DNA of 64,000 bases. Source: Rhynchopus sp. YZ270_cl-10. Taxonomy: Eukaryota > Euglenozoa > Diplonemea > Diplonemida > Diplonemidae. The stretch lies in assembly GCA_964035575.1 (NCBI GenBank), contig OZ037911.1, positions 992,001 through 1,056,000 of the forward strand. The letters run 5' to 3'. The translations under genes and the position numbers were made by a program. Of the stretch, positions 40,701-50,129 are shown piece after piece; within the stretch, counting starts at the first letter, position 1, and each line of letters begins with the position of its first letter. The notes beneath the pieces were generated by a model that was not told the DNA's origin, searched no databases, and worked only from the letters and a program-made list of their open reading frames with translations.

Positions 40701-41386
40701 CCGACGGGGAAGCCCTGGCAGTGGGCGGTGTGAGTGCTGCTGGCGGACGTGCTGTTGTGTGCAACACAACGACAGGCGATCTGCAGTATGTTGTGCAGAG
40801 TGAGGGGAGCGCTCCTGTGCGCAGGGTGGCGTTCTCTGCAGATGGCGACCTTGTCGTGAGTGCGGGTGGTGCGGCAGAGCGCACACGACTGGTGCACGCC
40901 AGCACAGGCACAACTGCACTGGTGCTCCACGAGCACTCGCGCGACGTGGCACTCTCTCCCGATGGGGGCCTTGTGGCGACGGTGACGGGAAGCGGAGCTC
41001 TGACGAAGGTGTGGAACACAGCCACAGGCGAGCTGCTCGGGCAGGTGGTGTCTGCGGCGGAGGTGCGCTCTGTGGTGTTCCGCTCGGGTGCAGAGCTGCT
41101 TATCGGGACAGAGGACGGTGCTGTGTCTCTGGTGCAGTGGGCCAGCGGTGCCGTGGGTGTGCGTGTGTCCCTGCCCTCTGGCCTCCTCCTCCAAGCAACC
41201 GCGTCCCCGGACGGACAGTTCTTTGCGGCGTGCAGTGCCGTCGACGCCGTCGTGTGGACTGCAGACGGCCGCGTGCACAGCACACTGCGCCTCTCCTCGG
41301 TAGCGCATGAGATTGCCTTCTCCCCAGACAGCAGCAGTGTTGCAGTGGCTGGACACGACGGGTCGTTGCTTGTCTGGTCTGTGTAG
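37740..41386 (+). CDS. Secreted astacin-like pseudoprotease with EGF, sandwich modules and C-terminal beta-propeller (frame shifted once)
   Basis: A signal peptide (MLRVSSLLLSVAAVVANT) precedes an astacin-like domain (about 30-235) with SIMHYG as the Met-turn. The zinc helix is broken: HExxH reads HVLGD (H135, V136, D139), followed by a normal LGLLHEH (H145). The general base and one zinc ligand are gone, so catalysis is not expected. An EGF module follows (about 346-391), then two concanavalin-like modules each ending YLDEFHLWC or YIDDLYMRC, a Val-Pro-Thr-rich linker, and at least six WD40-like blades (FSADGTLMATASEDGVRVFD) to the C-terminus. The open frame changes by one base near 39283, inside the first sandwich module: TYTLHV continues as DSVLRLRDISF in the next frame, with TGA following in the original one. 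No GT-AG intron fits, so this is a mutation or an assembly error. About 1,215 aa if read through. Confidence 0.65.
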
Positions 41387-42152
41387 GTGTCAGCAAGGAA
41401 GGTTGTGTTCGTTAGCTTCTTTGTGGGTTATAACACGTCAGATAGGTTTCATCCTACCAACTTTTCTCATTTTTGGAAACTTGGTTGTATTAGTGTAGCC
41501 ACCCAAAAGAGTGTGCTCCACTATACTAAACATCTTTACGTCACCGCAGACGAGCGCGATGATCTCTCTTGTGTGGCATTTTTTCCCCCCTGCCAAGCGC
41601 AAAAAACCCCTCCCCTTTTTTTTGTTTCTTTTTTGTGTGTTTTTGAAGTGAATCATTATCAACTGCGGCCTGAACATTTTAAATCGGGTCGTGTTGAGAC
41701 AGTGATCCCACGCTTCTCCACAGATGGTCATCCGACTGAGTCTTTACCAGTTCTGAATTCTGGTAGCTATTACCAGAAGGCTGTCTTGCTTTTTGTGATG
41801 TGGATTTTTTGTCTTTTTTAGGTGACGAAGCACGAGAGGCTGATGGTCATATTTAAATCCCCACCTCCCTTTTTTGGGGACTTTCCTCACTAGCGTGGTG
41901 CTGTGGTAGTTCCACGAAGAAAGCCAGACATCCGTGACATCCGTGACATCTGTGGTGCCGTTTCTCTCCTTTTGGGAGTGGCTTTGCCATTACGGAGACA
42001 CGGAACCATTTCCCCACTCAATCAATACATTTTTATTTGATGCGATTTACATTGTCACGTGTCAACCTGTCTTAACGAAACCAAAAAAAAAAAAAAAGCA
42101 AAATCTTTGTTCGCATAAGAAGACATCCATTTTAAGTTTTTTTTTTGAGATA

Positions 42153-43108
42153 AAACCCCCCCCCCCCCCCCCCCCGTATAATATTTACATACGCGTATTA
42201 TTTACACACGCATATTATTTACAAAAAGGCCACTTTCACGTGTATTATTAACACACGCGTATTATTTACATTATTTTTTTTTTTGGATTTTTTTTTTTTG
42301 GGGGGGGGGGGGTAGGGGGCACAGCCCTTAAGGAAATCCTTAAGGACCCTCTGTAACGCTCGTGTTTTTTCAAGAATTTTTTGAAAAAAAGTCATAAAAC
42401 CCGCCAAGGTGGGTCTACATGGTCCCAAAGTGGCCTAAAATTCGTCGATTCTGCCTAATGAAACACCAAACAACCAAAACTGAGCGTTTATTTTCGAAAA
42501 AAAAATCACTTTTTTTCGAAAAAACGGCTTCGAAAATAGTAAGATTTTAGTAAGATTTCCTCTAGGAATGTAACGCTTTCAAAAAAATGGATCCGGGAGC
42601 ACAGTTTTTCTTCTAAGGTGCCGAAAACCACCCCACGTCCCCTCCGGTGAGGTCCGGCAGTGGAAATATGTGGGTTTCGAAGCTTTTGGGCGTCCCCCTC
42701 CTCCCCGTCACTAACAAGTGACTCTGCCTCCGAATCGTACTCCACGTAGTACTCCATGGTCGAAAGGGCAGGGTCCGGGATTGCGATTGATGACATTTTT
42801 TAAAATATAAATAGCTTTCTGGTGGTGTGCGTTATGGAAAGTATGGGGATTGAATGTCAAGCATGTAGGTGAACGATGAAAAATTGTAAATTATTTTGTG
42901 TACCCTTTGTTTGTAAAAATGTGTGTGAACGAGGCACATATAGGCTTTACATATACTTCCTTTGTTTTCTTATTGTCTGTAGTGGAGCGGAGTAACCCTC
43001 AGGAAACTACGATATACGCCTCTTATTAACACACGCCTATTATTTACAACACGCGTATTATTTACATAAATTTATGTAAATATTATACGGGGGGGGGGGG
43101 GGGGGGTT
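42153..43108. mobile_element. TA-flanked DNA element with C-run/G-run ends (956 bp)
   Basis: Inverted ends: a run of 20 C then GTATAATATTTACAT at the left, and its complement ATGTAAATATTATAC then 18 G at the right. Just inside both ends are direct repeats of CACGCGTATTATTTACA (about four left, three right). The paralogous site near 47030 is empty: it reads GAGATATCTTTGTTCC where this copy has GAGATA, the element, then TACCTTTGTTCC. This fits a TA target duplication. A minus-strand frame (42506-42796) could encode an acidic 96-aa peptide, perhaps a transposase remnant; the family is unassigned. Confidence 0.75.
42506..42796 (-). CDS. Short acidic open frame inside the DNA element
   Basis: 96 aa with a protein-like N-terminal half (STMEYYVEYDSEAESLVSDG) and a TATAAAT box in the correct orientation 30-40 bp upstream on the minus strand. 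The acidic start recalls N-termini of piggyBac-type transposases, but no catalytic region follows. It may be a residual gene or chance. Confidence 0.3.
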   Translation of the reverse strand: MSSIAIPDPALSTMEYYVEYDSEAESLVSDGEEGDAQKLRNPHISTAGPHRRGRGVVFGTLEEKLCSRIHFFESVTFLEEILLKSYYFRSRFFEKK

Positions 43109-43991
43109 TACCTTTGTTCCTCATGTGACACGTTTTTCCTGCCAGCCCTACTTTTTATTATTTTGTTCAAAAGTCACCTCTTTTTGAGTGTACACAAGAA
43201 CCCAGGGCCCCCCTTTTTTTTGTTATGGACAATTGAGTTCATGAACACATGATGTGTGACGTGGATTCTTTAGTACCACGTCTGATTTTGTGTTCTCGTA
43301 ATTTGGAGGGAAATGGGTCTTCTTGCCTTTTGTCTTTTCCATGTACATTTGTTTGGATGGATCTGTAGAACGTCCACGTTCTCTCCGAAAGTGGACTTTG
43401 AAAGTATATGAAAACTAATTTCATGTGCAGTTGTTTTTGTCCACAGAAAACCACACAGCTGAAATTCGGCAACTACCCACACCCACCCCTCATTTGCCCC
43501 TCTCCGCTGCATTGTTGCAGTTTAGCATTATTTTATGTGAAGAAGAAAAATATCGAGTCTTTTGCGCTCAAAGCCGGGCAAAACGAAAAAAAAAAAAAAA
43601 TAATGGAAACAGTGAAACCTGCATTTAGTGTCGGTGTCTGTGAATCAAACAGTTGATCATAAATCATGATTTTGTTTTCCGTTTTTGTTTGCCCAAAGCG
43701 CTGCCTTCAATCTTTTTAGTAATGGCGACAAAAAGATGTTGTTTGAAAATATATAAAAAATGAACCACCTCTTCCCTCTCTGTGTGCTGACCTTTTTTGT
43801 CGACCCAACCTTTCGTGAATCCTATTTGACGAGCCCTTTCCCTTTTGTCATGATATTGTGTTTAAGTGTTTTGGTCACTTCTTTGTGCGAACCTGCCGAC
43901 CAATGCGTTGCTAGCAAATACAACCCGATCAGGGTTCAAACATCTCTCATCTCTCAACCCACCTCAGAATACAAGGCTCTCATTCCCAACA

Positions 43992-46892
43992 ATGTTGCTC
44001 CGCGTTCTTGCTGCGTTTCTTGTTGCTCGAGGTGTGCAAGGTGCTTGCGACTCGAGCCACCCCTGGTGCAGCAGCTTCACTTCTGAGTCGCCGCCTTCGG
44101 ACTACACCAGCCACATGTGTCATGGAGAAACTTCATGCATCAGCAGTCTGGCAGACTGGCAGATACAAACGGTTGTCGCACAGCACAACCTGTACCGTGC
44201 CGAGCACGGGGTGTGTCCCATGACGTACAATTCAGACATGGCATCGTACACGGTGGGGAGCGCTGGGTTCCTGCAAACATGCAACACAGGGTCGCTGACG
44301 CACAACTCTGGGTCTGGGTACGGTGAGAGCATTGCCGCAATTGGGCTGCCGTCCTCCTCTTTTGAAGGGCTGCATGTGTACGATCCTGCTGAGGGTGTCA
44401 AGCGGTGGTACTGCGGTGAGGAGGGCTGCTACAATTACAGCAAAACTGGCTCCCAGTCTGGGACTTCGCACATGACGCAAGTTGTGTGGAAGTCGTCCCT
44501 CGAGATTGGGTGTGCGCTGTGCCAGAGGCAGAGGCAGAGCAGCAACTTTATGAATGTCTACCTCATGTGCACCTACAAGGATGCTGGGAACGACCTGTTG
44601 GAGATGGCTGACAACGTGCTGAACCCAAACACTGCAACAGCATGTGTCCCTACCACACCTGCGCCAACAGCTGCGCTACGCGACGAGTGTGCAGCAACTC
44701 CGTGTGACGCCGACCAGGACTGCAACGACCCGGACCAGGCAGTGGACAAGGACTACACCTGCACCTGCAAGGATGACGCTTCCATCACTGTCACTGGCAA
44801 GGCTGCAGTGTGCACCACAGACGAGTGCGCAAGTGGAACACCCTGTGGTTCTGGCCAGGACTGCGTGGACACAAAGCAGGTCAAGAGTCTAGGTGACTAC
44901 ACATGCACCTGCCAGTCGGACAACAAGATCACCAACACAGGAGGACCTGCCACTTGCGACAAGGACGAGTGTCAATCTGACCCCTGTGACGCTGCAAACA
45001 CTCAGCAGACATGCACTGACCCTGACCAGAGCTCTTCCTCTACTGGTGACTACAAGTGCAAGTGCACAAACGGAGTTGAGGCAACAGGAGGAAAGGCGAC
45101 TTGCGAGATTGACGAGTGTGTTGCAAAGCCATGTGGAGCAACTGGTCAGACCTGTGTGGACAAGGACAAGGCGTCGAACAAGAAGAACGACTTCGAGTGC
45201 ACTTGTGATGCCGACAACACCATCAAGAACACTGGTGCTGCGGCTACCTGTGACAGAGACGAGTGTGCCGCCGATCCTTGTAAAACCGCAACTACCCAGC
45301 AGACATGTGTGGATATGTCACAGGGTGCAGCAAACCTTAACGACTACGTGTGTACTTGTACTAACGGTGTTTCTGCGACAGGAGGACAGGCGACTTGTGA
45401 GATCGACGAGTGCGATGCCAAGCCATGTGGAGCAACTGGACAGACCTGTGTTGACGGAAACAAAGCGGCTGATAAGAAGAAGGACTTCACTTGCACATGT
45501 GATGCCGACAACACCATCAAAAACACCGGTGCTGCTGCCACCTGCGACAGGGACGAGTGCAGCAGCGACCCTTGCGACAAGGCGAACACCCAGCAGACGT
45601 GCACTGACCCGAACCAGAGCTCTTCCTCCACCGGAGACTACAAGTGTAAGTGCACGAACGGAGTTGAGGCAACAGGAGGAAAGGCGACTTGCGAGATTGA
45701 CGAGTGTGTTGCAAAGCCATGTGGAGCAGCTGGTCAGACCTGTGTGGACAAGGACAAGGCGTCGAACAAGAAGAACGACTTCGAGTGCACATGTGATGCC
45801 GACAACACCATCAAGAACACTGGTGCGCCTGCAACATGCACAAAGGACGAGGGGACTTCTTCGCCAACTCCTGTGCCGACAGTGGTCCCGACAGCAGTGC
45901 CCACAACCACACCAACGTTGGCAACTGCAACAACACCGCAACCATCAGCACCGCCCACCAGCACACCACAGACCTGCACCGTCCCCGACACCATCAGCGG
46001 TCCCTGCGCTGCATCCCTACCCTGTCACATGCGCGTCATGCACCCCCAGGCAGTGCGCTCTGTAGCCTTCTCTGCAGACGGCACGCTCATGGCCACTGCC
46101 AGTGAAGACGGCGTGCGTGTATTCGACAGCACCACCGGCACACAGGTAGTACACGGCCCACTTGCCTGCACTGCGGGCCTTGCCGTACGTGACGTTGCGT
46201 TCGCACCCGACGGGGAAGCCCTGGCAGTGGGCGGTGTGAGTGCTGCTGGCGGACGTGCTGTTGTGTGCAACACAACGACAGGCGATCTGCAGTATGTTGT
46301 GCAGAGTGAGGGGAGCGCTCCTGTGCGCAGGGTGGTGTTCTCTGCAGATGGCGACCTTGTCGTGAGTGCGGGTGGTGCGGCAGAGCGCACACGACTGGTG
46401 CACGCCAGCACAGGCACAACTGCACTGGTGCTCCACGAGCACTCGCGCGACGTGGCACTCTCTCCCGATGGGAGCCTTGTGGCGACAGTGACGGGAAGCG
46501 GAGCTCTGACGAAGGTGTGGAACACAGCCACAGGCGAGCTGCTCGGGCAGGTGGTGTCTGCGGCGGAGGTGCGCTCTGTGGTGTTCCGCTCGGGTGCAGA
46601 GCTGCTTATCGGGACAGAGGACGGTGCTGTGTCTCTGGTGCAGTGGGCCAGCGGTGCCGTGGGTGTGCGTGTGTCCCTGCCCTCTGGCCTCCTCCTCCAA
46701 GCAACCGCGTCCCCGGACGGACAGTTCTTTGCGGCGTGCAGTGCCGTCGACGCCGTCGTGTGGACTGCAGACGGCCGCGTGCACAGCACACTGCGCCTCT
46801 CCTCGGTAGCGCATGAGATTGCCTTCTCCCCAGACAGCAGCAGTGTTGCAGTGGCTGGACACGACGGGTCGTTGCTTGTCTGGTCTGTGTAG
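43992..46892 (+). CDS. Secreted CAP/SCP protein with eight EGF-like repeats and C-terminal beta-propeller
   Basis: 966 aa from the first ATG that yields a signal peptide (MLLRVLAAFLVARGVQG). A CAP (SCP/PR-1) domain spans about 61-195: QHNLYRAEHG, YTVGSAGFLQTC, HMTQVVWKSSLEIGCALC. CAP domains bind sterols or act as secreted effectors. Eight calcium-type EGF modules follow (about 233-620), each opening D-E-C. From the third onward two forms alternate (DPC... and AKPC...), and the last pair nearly duplicates an earlier pair, showing two-module expansion. A short Val-Pro-Thr linker then joins a WD40-like propeller (about 675-966) nearly identical to that of the upstream astacin-like gene. WD40 propellers are rare outside the cell, and how this one folds in the secretory pathway is unknown. 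Frame intact and intronless. The upstream region is itself a copy of the flank found after this gene. Confidence 0.8.
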   Translation: MLLRVLAAFLVARGVQGACDSSHPWCSSFTSESPPSDYTSHMCHGETSCISSLADWQIQTVVAQHNLYRAEHGVCPMTYNSDMASYTVGSAGFLQTCNTGSLTHNSGSGYGESIAAIGLPSSSFEGLHVYDPAEGVKRWYCGEEGCYNYSKTGSQSGTSHMTQVVWKSSLEIGCALCQRQRQSSNFMNVYLMCTYKDAGNDLLEMADNVLNPNTATACVPTTPAPTAALRDECAATPCDADQDCNDPDQAVDKDYTCTCKDDASITVTGKAAVCTTDECASGTPCGSGQDCVDTKQVKSLGDYTCTCQSDNKITNTGGPATCDKDECQSDPCDAANTQQTCTDPDQSSSSTGDYKCKCTNGVEATGGKATCEIDECVAKPCGATGQTCVDKDKASNKKNDFECTCDADNTIKNTGAAATCDRDECAADPCKTATTQQTCVDMSQGAANLNDYVCTCTNGVSATGGQATCEIDECDAKPCGATGQTCVDGNKAADKKKDFTCTCDADNTIKNTGAAATCDRDECSSDPCDKANTQQTCTDPNQSSSSTGDYKCKCTNGVEATGGKATCEIDECVAKPCGAAGQTCVDKDKASNKKNDFECTCDADNTIKNTGAPATCTKDEGTSSPTPVPTVVPTAVPTTTPTLATATTPQPSAPPTSTPQTCTVPDTISGPCAASLPCHMRVMHPQAVRSVAFSADGTLMATASEDGVRVFDSTTGTQVVHGPLACTAGLAVRDVAFAPDGEALAVGGVSAAGGRAVVCNTTTGDLQYVVQSEGSAPVRRVVFSADGDLVVSAGGAAERTRLVHASTGTTALVLHEHSRDVALSPDGSLVATVTGSGALTKVWNTATGELLGQVVSAAEVRSVVFRSGAELLIGTEDGAVSLVQWASGAVGVRVSLPSGLLLQATASPDGQFFAACSAVDAVVWTADGRVHSTLRLSSVAHEIAFSPDSSSVAVAGHDGSLLVWSV

Positions 46893-47690
46893 GTGTCAGC
46901 AAGGAAGGTAATCCAACTGAGTCTTTCTTCCCATGAATTCTCTGGTAGATGATAGCAGAAGGAAACCAAAAAAGAAAAAAAATGTTCCTTGTTCGCATGA
47001 GAAGACATCCATCTTTTAAGTTTTTTTGAGATATCTTTGTTCCTCATGTGACACGTTTTTCCTGCCAGCCCTACTTTTTATTATTTTGTTCAAAAGTCAC
47101 CTCTTTTTGAGTGTACACAAGAACCCAGGGCCCTTTTTTTATTTTTATTTTATTTTTGGACAATTGCGTTCTTGAACACATGATGTGTGACGTGGGTTCT
47201 TTAGTACCACGTCTGATTTTGTGTTCTCGTAAGTTGGAGGGAAATGGGTCTTCTTGCCTTTTCCCACTTCTTCTTCCTTTTGTCTTACAAGTATATGAAA
47301 ACTAATTTCATGTGCAGTTGTTTTTGTCCACAGAAAACCACACAGCTGAAATTCGGCAACTACCCACACCCACCCCTCATTTGCCCCTCTCCGCTGCATT
47401 GTTGCAGTTTAGCATTATTTTATGTGAAGAAGAAAAATATCGAGTCTTTTGCGCTCAAATCCGGGCAAAACGGAAAAAAAAAATGGAAACAGTGTGAAAC
47501 CTGCATTTGGTGTCGGTGTCTGTGAATCAAACAGTTGATTATAAATCATGCTTTTGTTTTCCGTTCTTGTTTTCCCAAAGCGCTGCCTCGAATCTTTTTA
47601 GTAAAATATGTTGCTATGAAAAATATAAAAAAATGAACCACCTCTTCCCTCTCTGTCCTCCTCATGCGGACCCCTTTTTTTTTTGTCGAC
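45855..47690 (+). repeat. Segmental duplication, copy B (empty site)
   Basis: Colinear with 40301-43790 without the DNA element. The junction lies in the Pro-Thr linker: copy B lacks about 60 bp of the VPTA repeats. After the propeller stop, both copies read GGTGTCAGCAAGGAAGG before indels begin. Confidence 0.85.
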
Positions 47691-48082
47691 AACCCAAATT
47701 TGTTCTTTTCGCAGTTCTCCACTCTTTTCAGATGTGGGTTTTCCTCCTCATCCTTTCGTCGCGAATTTTCCCATTTTTTAGAAGCATCTTTTGACATGAG
47801 ACCTGCGCCTTTTCCTCCAGGCTTTTTAGTAAGCCTTTTACCAACCTTGTTGTTGTCTTTGTGCTCACACCTTTTCCACCCCACATCACCTCTCTGGGCA
47901 AACCCCACACTGCATTTTGTTACACCTTCTGTTGTTGACTGCAGGGTATTTTGCGCTTTCATCCAGCTGGCATCGTACGTTGGTCGGTCGGAGGTGCCTC
48001 TATCTACAACCTCACTTTGTTACAGGGGTGGCAACCACCCCCTCTCACCCCCCCCTCCACCCCCACCCCTCCCCTCTTCACC
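46893..48082. other. Intergenic region, duplicated flank then C/T-rich leader
   Basis: The first 800 bases are the second copy of the duplicated flank. The rest is T-rich and then C-rich before the next start codon. No gene seen. Confidence 0.5.
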
Positions 48083-49437
48083 ATGGAACAGTCAGACATC
48101 TCGGACCTCCGCGAGCAGGTGCACTACTACAGAGAGCGTGGGGACGGTGCCTTTCTGTTGCTGGAGGAGGTATATGCCACTTCCTCTTCACCCCTCTCAC
48201 CCCTCCCCCTACCCCCACCTCCACCCCATACAGGAGAAGACCCGCCACGCTGCCGAGGTCCTCAAGCTCACGACACACATCCGGTCCCTGCAGCGGGAGT
48301 GCGAGCACCAACGCGATGCCTTGTCTCGGGTGCTCTGGGGGGACCGGCCGGAGCCTCCTCCGCTCCCTCCTCCGTCGCCTACACCGACTCCAGTTGAAGT
48401 TGAGGCAAACTGGAGCGACTGGGCTGATGCAGAGGAGGCAGAGGAGGAGGAGGAGCTGACACTGGAGGAGCAGGCACTGCTTGCTGCAGACAACGCACGC
48501 AGGGCGAAGGCGAAGGAGACGGACCGAGCCGAGCGGGCAGCACGACACACCGAGCTCATGAGTGAGGCCGACGCTGTGATCCGCGAGCTCGAGGCAGAGG
48601 AGGAACAAGAACGCAGCCTTGCCGAGGTGTCCCGCCTCATGAACTCCTCAGACCACGCTGACGAAATGCCGGAGGAGGGTCTGCCCATGGTGCGCCTTCG
48701 GGTTACCGACCCTGTACCACGCCCGAGACCACGCCCGCAGCTGACGTTGGTGAATGAGCCCACACAACACCATGGGGAAGGGGGGGAAGTGAGCACCCTG
48801 GTTGTGAAATCGCAGGGGCAGACCCATGATGCGCCGGTTCACATCCCGGTGCAGAAGGTGCGGGCAAAGCCGGCAACGTATTCAGAAGATAAGAAGGTAT
48901 GTGTGGAGGTGTATAAAATTTAAATTTTCAAAAAAAAAAAAACAGCTCAAAGACCCTGAGGTGCGAGAGAGTGATACCGAGGAGCCCTGCTGCGAGAACA
49001 CAGCTGCGTTCCCGAAACGCGACGAGGTTGTTGCTGCGAACAAGCCGAACACCGTGCAGTGCAGTGCGTGCAACGCAAGCCTGCTGCCGTGGATGGTGCG
49101 CTGTACAGGGTGCTATGCGCTGATCACAGGAGGGTCCCTTGGGGTAGAGCTGGGCGGTGATCCTACCCCTCAACCAGAGCCTTCCCCGACACCAGGAGAA
49201 GACAACACAACACCCGAGGAGGGGAGAGGAGGTGAAGAAGAGGGTGGTGAGGGGGGTGGCGGCGAAGGCGCTGAGGGGGACGACGACGGTGGATTCTCGT
49301 TGTTACGCAGGCCTGTACCCGGTGTGGGAGCAGACGGCAGACCTCTTCAGGCAAGTGCACAGGTACGCCAGTTCCGCAAACAGCTCCGCCGAGCCCCAAC
49401 AGGCGGCAAACCGGCAGCAGGGGCTATGACACTCTGA
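48083..49437 (+). CDS. Coiled-coil and zinc-ribbon protein, three exons
   Basis: Exons 48083-48169, 48234-48896 and 48946-49437, all phase 0, give 413 aa. Introns are 64 and 49 nt (GTATAT...TACAG and GTATGT...AACAG); the second is mostly an A run at its 3' end. The N-terminus (LREQVHYYRERGDGAFLLLEE and EKTRHAAEVLKLTTHIRSL, joined by splicing) is a continuous coiled coil. A Pro-rich stretch, a Glu/Ala-rich helix (about 110-190) and a zinc ribbon with two CxxC pairs nine residues apart (CSACNASLLPWMVRCTGC) follow. The C-terminus is acidic, Gly-rich, then basic. The joined coiled coil and maintained frame support the gene model. The protein family is not recognised. Confidence 0.65.
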
Positions 49438-50129
49438 TGAGGCTTTAGGGAGAGAAGGAGAGAAAGAGGGAAAGAGAGAGAAGGCTGCTGTTGGTTGTCT
49501 CTCTTTTTGCTGGCTGAAAAAAAAGGGGGTGTTTGAATTGCAGAAAAAACGGCGGAGATTTTTTGTACAAAAATATCGGAGATACCCCGGTGTTTATGTG
49601 CATTAGATCAATGTCTGATTTTTCTCGGCAGAATAGTAGTGGAAACAAAAAGTTGAAAAGATCTCTCAGACATGGGGCAACTAGACTTATTTTAAAAAAA
49701 GAAACAAAAACAAAACAAAAAAAATCGCCCCTTCAGAAACAAAACAGATAAGCAAAAATGCACCTCTAACCCCCGCAAAAAACGAAAAATCTATAACAGT
49801 ACCCTCACCTTCCCTCCTTTCCCTTTTTTACTTGCTTTAATCCTGCTGTCCGCTAGAACACGAGGCTTTTTTTTTTTTTGACTTTTTCACGACACACTTG
49901 TCATGCACACATATCTGTTGTCGTTTTTACGTGCCATTTACGTCACCTTTTTACGTGACATTAACGCGACCTCATGGTAACCGTGTGCATGCCATTGAAG
50001 AACTTCACAACTACTCTTTTCTCTTTTCTCCTTCAAGGCACCTAACCCACCCAACCTAAGGGGGGCAATCCGGCTCATCGCAACCCTTCTTCCCCGCTCC
50101 TCTCTTTTCCCCCTTTTTTTCCTCGTCAC
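49438..50129. other. Intergenic region, no feature seen
   Basis: Purine-rich then T/C-rich low-complexity DNA. The last 70 bases are a pyrimidine-rich leader. Nothing recognised. Confidence 0.4.

Larger units (their letters stand above)
40301..43790 (+). repeat. Segmental duplication, copy A (interrupted by a DNA element)
   Basis: The 3' part of the astacin-like gene from the Pro-Thr linker onward, plus its downstream flank, matches 45855-47690. The beta-propeller coding parts differ at only about five residues in some 330. The flank is colinear but has indels: copy A has an extra 300 bp after the stop and the DNA element at 42153-43108. Confidence 0.85.
41387..43991. other. Intergenic region with DNA element and duplicated flank
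   Basis: Contains a weak hairpin motif (about 41820), a run of short words shared with the flank after the CAP gene, and the TIR element. No host gene supported. Confidence 0.5.

Noticed and set aside
40054-41283. A 409-codon minus-strand frame, repeated as a similar frame at 46025-47047
   Set aside because: Both are antisense to the duplicated beta-propeller and are duplicated with it; Thr/Ser/Arg-rich with no recognisable fold.
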